Assembly (NCBI GenBank): GCA_944391335.1
Contig: CALXTF010000003.1
Coordinates: forward strand, 17,853 to 81,852
Source: an uncultured Alphaproteobacteria bacterium
GTDB taxonomy: Bacteria > Pseudomonadota > Alphaproteobacteria > RF32 > CAG-239
DNA: 64,000 nucleotides
Reading direction: 5' to 3'
Of this stretch, positions 10,355 through 18,682 are shown piece after piece; the stretch's first letter is position 1; each line of letters starts with the position of its first letter. A model generated the notes under the pieces. It had not been told where the DNA came from. It did not search any database and saw only the letters and a list, made by a program, of their open reading frames with translations. The position numbers and the translations under genes are program-made.

Positions 10355-11089
10355 TTATCGTCTTTGGTATTTTAAAAATACTGGTCGACGACCTTCTCTT
10401 AACGCTTTTTGTTGATATTTCGTAGAAACCCAGTCTTTAGGTTCTTGACGCCAATCATTTCCACATCGGGCTGTCCAATAAAAATCATTTGAGTCCCTTA
10501 ATTGTTCTAATGTCCAACGTTTATAGATCGGATGATCCGTTGCTATTAGTAATTCTCCGTCTTTCTTTAATATCCTTGCCATCTCTGTTAAGTTGTCAGG
10601 GTTGATAAAACGGCGGCTTGCATGGCGTTTCTTCGGCCAGGGGTCAGGAAATAATAAATATATATTATCAATTGATGCTTCCGGTATAAGAGGAAACAAA
10701 AGCCTTATATCATCGTTAAAAATGCGAATATTGTCTCGATATTGAGGTAAATGTTTTATGTCGCCGACAATATCTTTTCCCTCTTTTATTCCTGTTATAA
10801 GGCTTAATAGGTTTGCAACCCCGTTTTGAAAAACTTCCGCACCAATATAGCCGTTTTCCGGATGACGAAGTGCTAAACCGGCTAGATGAGTTCCATCGCC
10901 AAATCCTATTTCCAAACATACCTTTTTAACGGGATATGCAAATGATAAGGGGGCTTGGGGATTTAAAATTATTTTAGGTAAAAAATTGGTTAGTAATGCT
11001 GATTTAGCTTTACGTATGCGTCGTCCGATGCGGCGGCCAAAAAAATGCGGTTCTGTGTTCATAGGTGTTTCTTTGCGAATCGTTTCCAT
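10355..11089 (-). CDS. trmB: tRNA (guanine-N7)-methyltransferase
   Basis: SAM-dependent enzyme that makes m7G46 in the tRNA variable loop. Visible marks are the SAM-binding CLEIGFGDGTHLAGLA near residue 80, the family signature IYLLFPDPWPKKRHASRRF and the C-terminal ATDHPIYKRW. The length of 244 is usual. The first ATG (11089) has no good ribosome site; a second ATG eight codons in (MNTEPHFFGRR, 11065) is an equally plausible start, since alphaproteobacterial TrmB often begins with such an Arg-rich stretch. A terminator separates it from the regulator gene upstream. Confidence 0.95.
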   Translation of the reverse strand: METIRKETPMNTEPHFFGRRIGRRIRKAKSALLTNFLPKIILNPQAPLSFAYPVKKVCLEIGFGDGTHLAGLALRHPENGYIGAEVFQNGVANLLSLITGIKEGKDIVGDIKHLPQYRDNIRIFNDDIRLLFPLIPEASIDNIYLLFPDPWPKKRHASRRFINPDNLTEMARILKKDGELLIATDHPIYKRWTLEQLRDSNDFYWTARCGNDWRQEPKDWVSTKYQQKALREGRRPVFLKYQRR

Positions 11090-11126
11090 TATTTTTAATA
11101 TTATAATTTATTTGTTTATAAATAAT

Positions 11127-11157
11127 AAAAAGCCGGCCGTCAATTCGCCAGCTTTTT
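11127..11157 (-). terminator. Terminator after the XRE regulator gene
   Basis: AAAAAGC (11127-11133) pairs with GCTTTTT (11151-11157), and an inner GGC/GCC pairing (11135-11137 with 11147-11149) sits beyond one C-A mismatch. It lies 22 bases past the regulator stop codon and ends in a T run on the minus strand. Confidence 0.65.
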
Positions 11158-11179
11158 ATCAAAATCGCTTTTTATTTTA

Positions 11180-11689
11180 TTAAAATTCTTCCATATCCAT
11201 TATATCGTTGCTGCGTTCCGTACTGCTTTTGGACATTGTAATAATTAAATCAAACAGGTATTTTGCAGCTTTTCTATTAGGTATTTTATAATATGCTTTT
11301 ACTAATTCAAGTGTTTCCTGACGTTTCATCGGATCCATATCTATATCGTTGTTTTCTTCTTCAAAACATAATGTCGTTTCCGGTGCGCTGAAAGCTCGAG
11401 GACTTTGTTGGGCTACTTCTTTATCCATATCTTCATAGAAAAAATCAACGGGGACATTTAAAACTTTACTTATATCCCATAAACGACTGGCTCCTACGCG
11501 ATTGTTTCCACGTTCGTATTTTTGTACTTGTTGAAAAGTAAGACCAAGCATTGAAGCTAACTTCTCTTGCGAATAGCCAAGTAATGTTCTGCGCAGACGA
11601 ATCCTGTTGCCTACATGTACATCAACAGGATTAGGTTGACCACTGGGGGTGCGACCGCGACTAATTTTTTTTGATTTTATTAAATTCAT
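11180..11689 (-). CDS. XRE-family helix-turn-helix transcriptional regulator
   Basis: The 169-residue protein has a canonical Cro/CI-type HTH at about residues 25-85: GNRIRLRRTLLGYSQEKLAS, then LGLTFQQVQKYERGNNRVGA, then the SRLWDISKVLNVPVDFFYED tail seen in many alphaproteobacterial regulators. The C-terminal half is acidic and lacks a recognised ligand domain; a small conserved region (RQETLELVKAYYKI) may help dimerise. The start is supported by GGAG seven bases upstream. The promoter contains a perfect dyad over the -10 box, which suggests autoregulation (inference). Targets are unknown. Confidence 0.92.
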   Translation of the reverse strand: MNLIKSKKISRGRTPSGQPNPVDVHVGNRIRLRRTLLGYSQEKLASMLGLTFQQVQKYERGNNRVGASRLWDISKVLNVPVDFFYEDMDKEVAQQSPRAFSAPETTLCFEEENNDIDMDPMKRQETLELVKAYYKIPNRKAAKYLFDLIITMSKSSTERSNDIMDMEEF

Positions 11690-11715
11690 GTGTTTACTCC
11701 GCTTAAATTACATAT

Positions 11716-11748
11716 TTGCATAATGCAATTTTTAGTGGTTCATGTCAA
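11716..11748 (-). promoter_or_regulatory. Promoter and candidate operator of the XRE regulator
   Basis: On the minus strand TTGACA (11743-11748) and CATTAT (11720-11725) are 17 bases apart. The perfect inverted repeat TTGCAT-A-ATGCAA (11716-11728) covers the -10 element. A dyad in that position upstream of an HTH regulator is a classic autorepressor arrangement; the link to this protein is inference. Confidence 0.5.
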
Positions 11749-11824
11749 TGTTTTTATATAATATTTTATATAAATAATTTGTTTTATTTTTTTATGAAAT
11801 ATTTTTTCGTTTAGAATCAAAAGC

Positions 11825-13360
11825 TTATTCTATGTGTCGAGAAGAAAAATAAGCTGTTATTATAAATAGCATACATAACAATATAATCGTTAGATTATAA
11901 TATTTAGTATATAAAGTTTGTGTGTGTAGTTCCTGCGGCAAATAAAAATCGAGTATTCCTTTTTGATTATAAGAAAGCATATCAATTACGACTCCTGTTT
12001 TTGATATAAGGCCGCTGATACCGGAGTTGGCGGCTCGTACAATTGTTATTCCTTCTTCAACCGCCCGCATACGGGTTGCCGCAAAATGTTGTTGTGGACC
12101 TGAGCTATCTCCATACCAACCGTCATTAGTTAAATTTATCAACCATTCCGGACGATTCTTATGATCAGTTACCGCCCCGGGAAATATTATTTCATAACAT
12201 ATGGCTACACTAAAAGGAGGTATTTTCGGAATATAAAATGTTTCAATTCCATTACCGGGCATAAAATCGGCTATTACATTTGTGACAGGTTTTAATTTAT
12301 CCGGCAAGTAATTGCGAAAAGGTATGTATTCCCCAAAAGGAACCAAATGGGATTTACCATATGATGTATAAATTCCATTTTGATCTAAAACCTGCATTGC
12401 GTTTATCGGACGCCATTTTTCACCATCATAAACATAATCAAGAGTTCCGGTGATTAAATATCCGTCTTCGGGTATGGCTGGTTTTAGAACATCAAAGTAT
12501 TCAGGTTCAAAATTAAGGGCAAAAGGATTAGCTGTTTCTCCCCATATAACTGCTGATAAAGGTTTATCTGTCGGTTTTTTAGACATATTTATATAAGTTT
12601 GTAGATTTGCAGTTAAACTCTCTTTTTGCCATTTTAATTGTTGGGGAATGGAAGGTTGAACAATTCTAATTTGAATATTTGAAAACGAATCGTTTGAATA
12701 TTTTTGTAATCGATGCCAACCATAGGTAAATAAAAATAATGGAATAAACACTATAATACTTATAGAAATTATAATGTCTTTCTTTTTAGGAAAAAAGAAG
12801 AAAACACACGGTGCCGAGGCAAATAAAACTGTAAATAATGATAAACCATATGTACCGAAGATACTTGCCGCTTGAATCGCGCTATCGCTAAATATCCATA
12901 TCGTTCCTAAAAGATTCCAAGGAAAACCCGTAAATATAAAACTACGCAGCCATTCACAAAGCGTCCATGCGGTGGAAAGAGCAAAAATTTTTGCCAATGG
13001 CTTTCTGAAAAAAAAACTAAAAAAACAAGGAATAGCTATAAATAAACCAAAAAAACCGCCGCTTAAAATGAAAACAAAAGGAATAAGCCATCCCAATCTT
13101 TCCGGATCAATCAAAAGGGCGTGAATAATCCAAGAAAATCCTACGGCAAAATGAGTAAAACCAAACCAATAACCAATGCCAAATGCTTGTTGGGATGATT
13201 TAGAAAGTTCTATAAGAATTACCAGACCGCTTAGTCCAATAATTAAACACGGTATAAAACAATATGGCGGAAGTGCCGCTGCGGTTAAGGCTCCTAAAGA
13301 TAAAGAGCATAATCTTGGAAATTTTTGTAAAAATTTTTTTATATTTGCAATTATAGCCAT
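11825..13360 (-). CDS. lnt: Apolipoprotein N-acyltransferase
   Basis: Inner-membrane enzyme that adds the third acyl chain to lipoproteins. The N-terminal half has about six to seven hydrophobic segments; the C-terminal half is a nitrilase-fold domain with the Glu-Lys-Cys triad in VIWGETANPF, YGKSHLVPFGEYIPF and SVAICYEIIFP. A last membrane segment closes the protein. I chose the ATG at 13360 (MAIIANIKKF) because it lies just past the ybeY stop; an upstream in-frame start at 13399 would overlap ybeY by 35 bases and add 13 residues. The miaB-phoH-ybeY-lnt order is conserved in many Alphaproteobacteria, usually with a CorC-type gene between ybeY and lnt, which is missing here. Confidence 0.95.
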   Translation of the reverse strand: MAIIANIKKFLQKFPRLCSLSLGALTAAALPPYCFIPCLIIGLSGLVILIELSKSSQQAFGIGYWFGFTHFAVGFSWIIHALLIDPERLGWLIPFVFILSGGFFGLFIAIPCFFSFFFRKPLAKIFALSTAWTLCEWLRSFIFTGFPWNLLGTIWIFSDSAIQAASIFGTYGLSLFTVLFASAPCVFFFFPKKKDIIISISIIVFIPLFLFTYGWHRLQKYSNDSFSNIQIRIVQPSIPQQLKWQKESLTANLQTYINMSKKPTDKPLSAVIWGETANPFALNFEPEYFDVLKPAIPEDGYLITGTLDYVYDGEKWRPINAMQVLDQNGIYTSYGKSHLVPFGEYIPFRNYLPDKLKPVTNVIADFMPGNGIETFYIPKIPPFSVAICYEIIFPGAVTDHKNRPEWLINLTNDGWYGDSSGPQQHFAATRMRAVEEGITIVRAANSGISGLISKTGVVIDMLSYNQKGILDFYLPQELHTQTLYTKYYNLTIILLCMLFIITAYFSSRHIE

Positions 13361-13364
13361 AGCT

Positions 13365-13874
13365 TTAATCTTGTTCACTATATGGATTGCTGATATCAAA
13401 TAAAGTTAAAATACGAATTTCCATATCTTCCATTTCTTGCCGCTCATCTTCTTCAATATGGTCATAACCAAGTAAATGCAAAATCCCGTGTATTAAAATG
13501 TGTATATAATGATCATGAAAACTTATTTCTTGTTCTTTACTTTGTTGTTCCATTGTTTCAAAAGCAATAATAATGTCACCGAGTTCAATTGTTTCCATTT
13601 TATCAAGGGAATTAACAAAGTCTTCATCATCAATATTGGCAAATGACAGAATATTCGTGGCTTTATCTAAATGGCGGAAATATTTATTTAATGATTGTAT
13701 TTCTTTATCGTCGCTTAATTGAAGATTAAGGGAGATTTCTTTTTTGTTTTGCAAAAACGAAGGATTGATGAAATTAAGAGTGGTTTGCAGCACCTCTTGT
13801 GATAATTCCTCTATTCGCGGTAAAAGTTGCTTCCAATGTTTATCTTCTATATTTACATTAAGCTTTATTGTCAT
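13365..13874 (-). CDS. ybeY: Endoribonuclease YbeY, rRNA maturation factor
   Basis: Metal-dependent RNase that acts in 16S rRNA 3'-end maturation and ribosome quality control. The zinc site is seen as HGILHLLGYDH near the C-terminus, preceded by the family segment LNKYFRHLDKATNILSF. I chose the ATG at 13874 (MTIKLNVNIED), which gives a protein of about 169 residues, the normal size, and a 17-base overlap with phoH. The longer frame starting at 13955 would overlap phoH by almost 100 bases and adds residues not typical of YbeY. Confidence 0.95.
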   Translation of the reverse strand: MTIKLNVNIEDKHWKQLLPRIEELSQEVLQTTLNFINPSFLQNKKEISLNLQLSDDKEIQSLNKYFRHLDKATNILSFANIDDEDFVNSLDKMETIELGDIIIAFETMEQQSKEQEISFHDHYIHILIHGILHLLGYDHIEEDERQEMEDMEIRILTLFDISNPYSEQD

Positions 13875-14838
13875 GTTTGCTACTTTCGTGATGAGATTTT
13901 TTTTGTTCATAGGCGCGGACGATTTTAGCAACCAAACCATGCCGCACAACATCATTTGCGGTAAAAGTAACAGAACTAATGCCTTTTATTCCTTCCAACG
14001 TATTTAAAGCATCTTGCAAACCTGATATTGTGCCTCGTGGTAAATCTATTTGACTTAAATCTCCATTGACAACCATACGCGAATTTTCTCCTAAACGGGT
14101 TAAAAACATTTTCATCTGCATAGGAGTGGTGTTTTGCGCTTCATCAAGAATAACAAAAGCATTAGATAACGTGCGTCCCCGCATAAAAGCAAGAGGCGCG
14201 ATTTCTATTTCTCCGATAGCCAATTTTTTATCCACTTGTTCTGAGGGCAGCATTTCATATAAAGCATCATATAAAGGACGCAGATAGGGATCGACTTTAT
14301 CTTTTAAATCTCCGGGAAGAAAACCTAAATTTTCTCCGGCTTCAACGGCTGGTCGGGAAAGAATAATTTTATCGATTGCTCCTTCTAGCATCATTGTGAC
14401 AGCTAATGCTACGGCAAGATATGTTTTACCTGTTCCGGCCGGTCCTAATCCAAAGACAAGTTCGTTATTCATCATTTCCATAATATATTCGGCTTGTGTT
14501 GCCGAACGTGGATAAATATGTCTTTTTTTAGTTTTTAAAACGATATCGTCTATATTAACTTTATTTTTAATTTTTTCATCTGTTGCATTAAGGCGTACAG
14601 CAGCCAGTACTTCTTGTTCTCCTATGGTTATTCCCCGACTGACTTTTAAATAAAGCGCATCAAGAGTATTTTTAGCCTGATTAACGGCATCTTCATTACC
14701 GGTAATATGAATTTGGTTGCCAAAAGTTGATATTTCTACATTTAAGGCTTGTTCAATGATTTTTAAATTACTGTCTTGAGGACCGACAAGTTGTTGAATC
14801 AGTTGATTATTGAAAAGTTCAAATTCTATTTCTGCCAT
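13858..14838 (-). CDS. phoH: PhoH-like ATPase
   Basis: Cytoplasmic P-loop protein of the PhoH/YbeZ family, whose gene almost always precedes ybeY and whose product is thought to assist YbeY in RNA processing. An N-terminal KH-like region (about 15-80) precedes the ATPase domain with GPAGTGKTYLA (Walker A) and AFVILDEAQN (Walker B). Two starts are possible: ATG at 14838 (MAEIEFELF), which has GGTGA at a good distance, or ATG at 14850 (adding MVII) directly after miaB. I prefer the shorter form. Confidence 0.95.
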   Translation of the reverse strand: MAEIEFELFNNQLIQQLVGPQDSNLKIIEQALNVEISTFGNQIHITGNEDAVNQAKNTLDALYLKVSRGITIGEQEVLAAVRLNATDEKIKNKVNIDDIVLKTKKRHIYPRSATQAEYIMEMMNNELVFGLGPAGTGKTYLAVALAVTMMLEGAIDKIILSRPAVEAGENLGFLPGDLKDKVDPYLRPLYDALYEMLPSEQVDKKLAIGEIEIAPLAFMRGRTLSNAFVILDEAQNTTPMQMKMFLTRLGENSRMVVNGDLSQIDLPRGTISGLQDALNTLEGIKGISSVTFTANDVVRHGLVAKIVRAYEQKKSHHESSKHDNKA

Positions 14839-14853
14839 GATAATCACCATATA

Positions 14854-16185
14854 TTATTGTTTGACGATAATGCCGCTTAATGAATTTTGTGTGGCATCGG
14901 TTATTTTTATGGGTAAAATTTGATTGAGAGTATCTATCGGTGCTTGAACGTGTATATTTTGCATATAAGGTGTACGACCAAACATTTGTTCTTTTTTTCT
15001 TCCTTTACTTTCAAAAAGTACAGGCATAATTTTGCCAATACAGTTTTTATTAAAAGTTAATTGCATGGAAAATAATTTTTCTTGTAAAATATTTAAACGT
15101 TGTGTTTTTATTTTTTCCGGAATTTGATTAGGAAAAACAGCGGCTGGTGTTCCTGCCCGCCGACTGTATTTAAAAGAAAATGATTGAATATAACCTACTT
15201 TATCAATCATATTGAGAGTTTGTTCAAAATCATCATCTGTTTCACCGGGAAAACCGACGATAAAATCTGAAGAAAAACCAAGATCCGGTTTGGCTGTCCG
15301 CAGTTTGTCAATAATTTCTAAATACCGGCCGGCTGTATGTCTTCGGTTCATAGCCTTAAGGATTTTATCAGATCCGGATTGTAAAGGAAGATGTAAATAA
15401 GGCATTAAAATATCTATTTCTTTATGACAGGAAATTAAATCATCGGTTACATCGGCGGGATATGATGTTGTATAACGTAAACGTTTTAAACCATCAATTT
15501 CCGCTAAACGGCGTAATAAATAGGCAAAATCACGTTCCTTGCCATAAGCATCTTCACCATGATATGAATTCACGTTTTGACCAAGAAGATTAATTTCCAA
15601 TGTTCCTGTTTTAACAAGTCTTTGTGCTTCTTTTAACACATCTTCAACCGGTCTTGATGTTTCAACTCCGCGCGTGTAAGGAACAATACAATAGGTGCAA
15701 AAATTGTTGCAGCCTTCTTGTACTGCCAAAAAAGAACATACGCCATGAGAATGGTTTTCCGGTAAGAAATCAAATTTACTTTCGGCAGGGAAATCTGTAT
15801 CAATAACGCATAAATTTTTATGCCGAGCTATTTTTTGTAATATTTCCGGCAAGCGGTAATAGGTGAGGGGACCGGTGGCAAAATTTATATATGGAACACG
15901 TTTTGTAATTTCTTCATCTTCGGCTTGAACAACACAGCCGACGACACCGATAATTGTTTCTTTTCCTTGTTGTTTTCTCTCCTCTTTTATAAGGTTAATC
16001 CGACCAAGATCGGAGAAAAGCTTTTCCGCCGCTTTTTCACGAATATGGCAGGTGTTGAAAATAATTAAATCAGCCTCTATGGGCGTCTGAGCCGCTTGAT
16101 AACCCATATTTTGTAAAATATCGGCAATGCGCTGTGAATCATATACATTCATCTGACAGCCAAATGTTTTAATATAATATTGCAC
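14854..16185 (-). CDS. miaB: tRNA-2-methylthio-N6-dimethylallyladenosine synthase
   Basis: Radical-SAM methylthiotransferase that converts i6A37 to ms2i6A37 in tRNAs reading UNN codons. Domains in order: the MTTase N-terminal domain (three Cys: TFGCQMNVYDS, FNTCHIRE, VVGCVVQ), the radical-SAM core with EGCNNFCTYCIVPYTRG, and the C-terminal TRAM domain. At 443 residues it is complete. It heads the miaB-phoH-ybeY-lnt operon, with only a few bases or overlaps between genes. Confidence 0.97.
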   Translation of the reverse strand: MQYYIKTFGCQMNVYDSQRIADILQNMGYQAAQTPIEADLIIFNTCHIREKAAEKLFSDLGRINLIKEERKQQGKETIIGVVGCVVQAEDEEITKRVPYINFATGPLTYYRLPEILQKIARHKNLCVIDTDFPAESKFDFLPENHSHGVCSFLAVQEGCNNFCTYCIVPYTRGVETSRPVEDVLKEAQRLVKTGTLEINLLGQNVNSYHGEDAYGKERDFAYLLRRLAEIDGLKRLRYTTSYPADVTDDLISCHKEIDILMPYLHLPLQSGSDKILKAMNRRHTAGRYLEIIDKLRTAKPDLGFSSDFIVGFPGETDDDFEQTLNMIDKVGYIQSFSFKYSRRAGTPAAVFPNQIPEKIKTQRLNILQEKLFSMQLTFNKNCIGKIMPVLFESKGRKKEQMFGRTPYMQNIHVQAPIDTLNQILPIKITDATQNSLSGIIVKQ

Positions 16186-16355
16186 GGTTTCTCCATTCTT
16201 TTAATAAACAAAAATATGTTATCTTTTTATCCTTTATTTTTCAACTGTTTTTTGTTCTAATGATTTAATTTAATAAATTTGTTTTTTTGTTGCTAAAATA
16301 AAAGTTGTTTGTTAACATCTAAAACGAAATAATTAATTAAATAAGGAGAATGTTT

Positions 16356-16793
16356 ATGGATGCCTATTTAGAAGAAATGCTTAAAATGAGTGAGGATAAT
16401 CGAATTGCTTATTTAAAAGCTTTTGCAAAGTTAGCTTGTACCGATGGTGGATTTGATGAAAAAGAAAAACAATTTATTAAAAAATTAGCAACAACATATC
16501 AAATCTCGGAAAATAGGATCGATGAAATATTTAATTGTGGTTCTGGTGAAGAAATTATTGAAAAAGTAAAAAAAATAGATAATCGTAAAATCGCATTGGG
16601 TTTAATTAAAGAATTATGTATCCTTGCTCACGCAGATGATACCCTTTCCGATGAAGAAACATTGTTTATAGGACGTGTCGGTCAAGCGATGGGGATCGAA
16701 CTTGATAAAATCGAACAAATTAGTAATTGGGTTATTGATAAAATTATTCTGGCAGAAGAAGCAAAAATTATTTTTGAAGATATCAAAAGTTAA
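16356..16793 (+). CDS. TerB-like (tellurite-resistance domain) protein
   Basis: An all-helical acidic protein of about 145 residues that looks like a stand-alone TerB domain: FAKLACTDGGFDEKEKQFIKKLA followed by a second copy-like half LCILAHADDTLSDEETLFIGRVG. The two D-G/D-x-(F/L)-x-(D/S)-x-E signatures are the metal-binding half-sites of that fold. Stand-alone TerB proteins have no firm general function. Of two ATGs, the one at 16356 is chosen because GGAG lies seven bases before it; the ATG at 16350 is one base from the GGAG. It is followed after 29 bases by an unknown acidic protein, probably in one operon. Confidence 0.75.
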   Translation: MDAYLEEMLKMSEDNRIAYLKAFAKLACTDGGFDEKEKQFIKKLATTYQISENRIDEIFNCGSGEEIIEKVKKIDNRKIALGLIKELCILAHADDTLSDEETLFIGRVGQAMGIELDKIEQISNWVIDKIILAEEAKIIFEDIKS

Positions 16794-16822
16794 AGAATAA
16801 CCTTGTCTTGGGAGCTTTAATC

Positions 16823-17923
16823 ATGCCTAACTTAAATAATAAAACAAACAACAGATTAGAACAATTGCGCCAAATGCAAATCAGCCGCTGTGATAAACTC
16901 GAAAATTCTAAAACAATTATCATGAAAGCTGTTGAAAAAAAATATCCCGATGTTACTCACTCCGAAGCAGAAAAAATAACTCGTGAATTGGTGCTGGCTC
17001 CTAAAAATTCAAGTATTAAAATCGGCGATAATGACGTTCCTGTTGCAGATTTATCTTTTCAAATAGCCTTGACAATAGAGTCCCTCGGTGCGGAAACTTC
17101 ATCTGAAGGAGAGTATTTTCAATGGTTTACTGAATCAGAAGAAATCATTCGAAATATGAACGATGGTTTTGTTTCCGAAGAAGATTTAAACGAAAAAAAT
17201 GAGTGGATTAAAGATTCTTATGGTCGTGAAGCTGAAATTATGATTTGTCTCGGCTTGTTTCAAAATAGTCAGTTTCCTGAAGCTAAAAAGCATTATAACA
17301 ACCTTTATAATAAATTGGTCAAGTTACGTCAAATACGAAGCAGTATTAAAGAAACAACCGCTAATAAAACAGATGAAGTAAAACAAGTCAATATGACAGA
17401 AAAAGAAAAATCATATAAAAAAGCTGTGGTCTATGTTGCTGCACTGCGTGAATTTATAAAACAACAACCACGTTGGAATATGCCTCGCCGTACACTACAG
17501 AAACTAAATGTTGATCATGGTGATGATGACGACTTACTGGATGACTATGATGATTTTTATAGCTTTTATGAAAATGATGATTTGCGTTTTGATGCCGAAC
17601 AAGAAAAACTTTATCAAGATGAATTAGATGCACAGTTTAATCCTCTTTTCCATTTTGATGATAAATTAAAAGAAGATATCCTTTTCCATTGGGATGATGA
17701 TAATGTACAAACATTTGAGCATAGTATGGCAGAAGAATTTATACAAGAGTCTTATTCTATTCCTGCAAAAGAAAATATTGAAGATATTCGCGAACGTATT
17801 GCCAGACTTTCCGGACGAAGACCTCCAATTAAAGAACATCCATTGAGTTATGATATGGATCGTGCAAAGGCTTTTGATGGAATATATTATCGTTCATTAA
17901 CAGAAAATAGGCAAAACGCATAA
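16823..17923 (+). CDS. Conserved-looking acidic protein of unknown function
   Basis: I do not recognise a family. The 366-residue cytoplasmic-looking protein has no signal peptide or membrane segment. The N-terminal half is helical and charged, and is followed by a strongly acidic stretch (around residues 230-260: GDDDDLLDDYDDFYSFYEND) and a C-terminal tail with ERIARLSGRRPPI. The start at 16823 (MPNLNNKTNN) is set by GGGAG eight bases upstream; an in-frame TTG at 16808 contains that ribosome site and cannot be the start. Its position 29 bases after the TerB-like gene suggests joint expression and perhaps a shared role (inference). Confidence 0.8.
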   Translation: MPNLNNKTNNRLEQLRQMQISRCDKLENSKTIIMKAVEKKYPDVTHSEAEKITRELVLAPKNSSIKIGDNDVPVADLSFQIALTIESLGAETSSEGEYFQWFTESEEIIRNMNDGFVSEEDLNEKNEWIKDSYGREAEIMICLGLFQNSQFPEAKKHYNNLYNKLVKLRQIRSSIKETTANKTDEVKQVNMTEKEKSYKKAVVYVAALREFIKQQPRWNMPRRTLQKLNVDHGDDDDLLDDYDDFYSFYENDDLRFDAEQEKLYQDELDAQFNPLFHFDDKLKEDILFHWDDDNVQTFEHSMAEEFIQESYSIPAKENIEDIRERIARLSGRRPPIKEHPLSYDMDRAKAFDGIYYRSLTENRQNA

Positions 17924-17992
17924 AATAACTGGACATATTAATAAAAATTAGTTAAATTAAAATGACAATTATAACTTTAAGGAGTTTATTAA

Positions 17993-18295
17993 ATGGGTGC
18001 TATATTTGAACCGTTCGTTTGGATGTTGAGTGTTATTGTCAATATCTATTTTGCCGTTGTCTTGGCTGAAGTCGTTATTCACTGGTTAATTCATTTCAAA
18101 ATAGTTGATACAAAAAATGCTTATATAGCTAAAATTGTAGAAATATTAACCAGATTAACGGCACCGGTCTATAAAAAAATTGCTGAAAAAGTACCGCCTT
18201 TTTCGGGTATTGATTTTTCACCTTTTATTTTGTTATTAGCTTTGTTGTTTATTGGTCGTATCCTTTATAGACTTGATGTTATGCTAATGATGTAA
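17993..18295 (+). CDS. YggT family membrane protein
   Basis: A 100-residue inner-membrane protein with two hydrophobic segments (about 8-30 and 72-92) flanking the conserved middle TRLTAPVYKKIAEKVPPFSGIDFSP. YggT proteins are linked to cell-division and osmotic-stress phenotypes in some bacteria, but the biochemical role is open. Here it is followed by a terminator and then a DUF167 gene, the same pairing (yggT-yggU) that is common across Proteobacteria. AAGGAG precedes the ATG. Confidence 0.9.
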   Translation: MGAIFEPFVWMLSVIVNIYFAVVLAEVVIHWLIHFKIVDTKNAYIAKIVEILTRLTAPVYKKIAEKVPPFSGIDFSPFILLLALLFIGRILYRLDVMLMM

Positions 18296-18316
18296 ATAAA
18301 AACTAAAAAATAATTG

Positions 18317-18343
18317 GGGCAGCATTCTGCTGCCCGTTTTTTT
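18317..18343 (+). terminator. Intrinsic terminator after yggT
   Basis: GGGCAGCA (18317-18324) and TGCTGCCC (18328-18335) form a perfect 8-bp GC-rich stem with a TTC loop, followed by G and seven T. It lies 22 bases past the yggT stop. It rules out the upstream TTG start for the next gene, because that would put the terminator inside the coding region. Confidence 0.9.
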
Positions 18344-18355
18344 GTAAAAAGAAAA

Positions 18356-18682
18356 ATGTTTTTTGAAAAAAATGAAAATTCAATCCTGTTAAGCGTTAAA
18401 TTAACCCCAAAAGCTGCAAACGCTGCAATTAAAGGAACTACCCTTGATGATAAAGAAAATGAATTTTTAAAAATTTCTGTTGTCAGTCCTCCGGAAAAAG
18501 GTCGTGCAAATGAGGAATTAATTAAAATAATTGCTCAAAAACTAAATATTACAAAATCATCAATTAAAATTGTCAGTGGTGAGGCTTCGCGTTATAAAAA
18601 ATTAAAGATTATCGAGGTATCAGAAACTACCTGCCATCAATTAGAAGAATGGAGAAATGAATTTGACAGCAAAAATTATTGA
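18356..18682 (+). CDS. DUF167 (YggU) family protein
   Basis: A small protein of about 108 residues with the DUF167 signature: LSVKLTPKAANAAIKG near the N-terminus and SPPEKGRANEELIKIIAQKL in the middle, then SGEASRYKKLKI. The cellular role of this family is not established. The ATG at 18356 (MFFEKNEN) is chosen because the longer frame crosses the yggT terminator; it has no clear ribosome site. The end overlaps folD by 26 bases, which suggests coupled translation. Confidence 0.85.
   Translation: MFFEKNENSILLSVKLTPKAANAAIKGTTLDDKENEFLKISVVSPPEKGRANEELIKIIAQKLNITKSSIKIVSGEASRYKKLKIIEVSETTCHQLEEWRNEFDSKNY

Noticed and set aside
13361..13399. Longer N-terminus for Lnt
   Set aside because: It overlaps the ybeY 3' end; the ATG at 13360 fits immediately after the ybeY stop.
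13875..13955. Longer N-terminus for YbeY
   Set aside because: It lies inside phoH, and the extra residues do not resemble the family.
18314..18355. Longer N-terminus (TTG start) for the DUF167 protein
   Set aside because: It would include the complete yggT terminator hairpin and T run.
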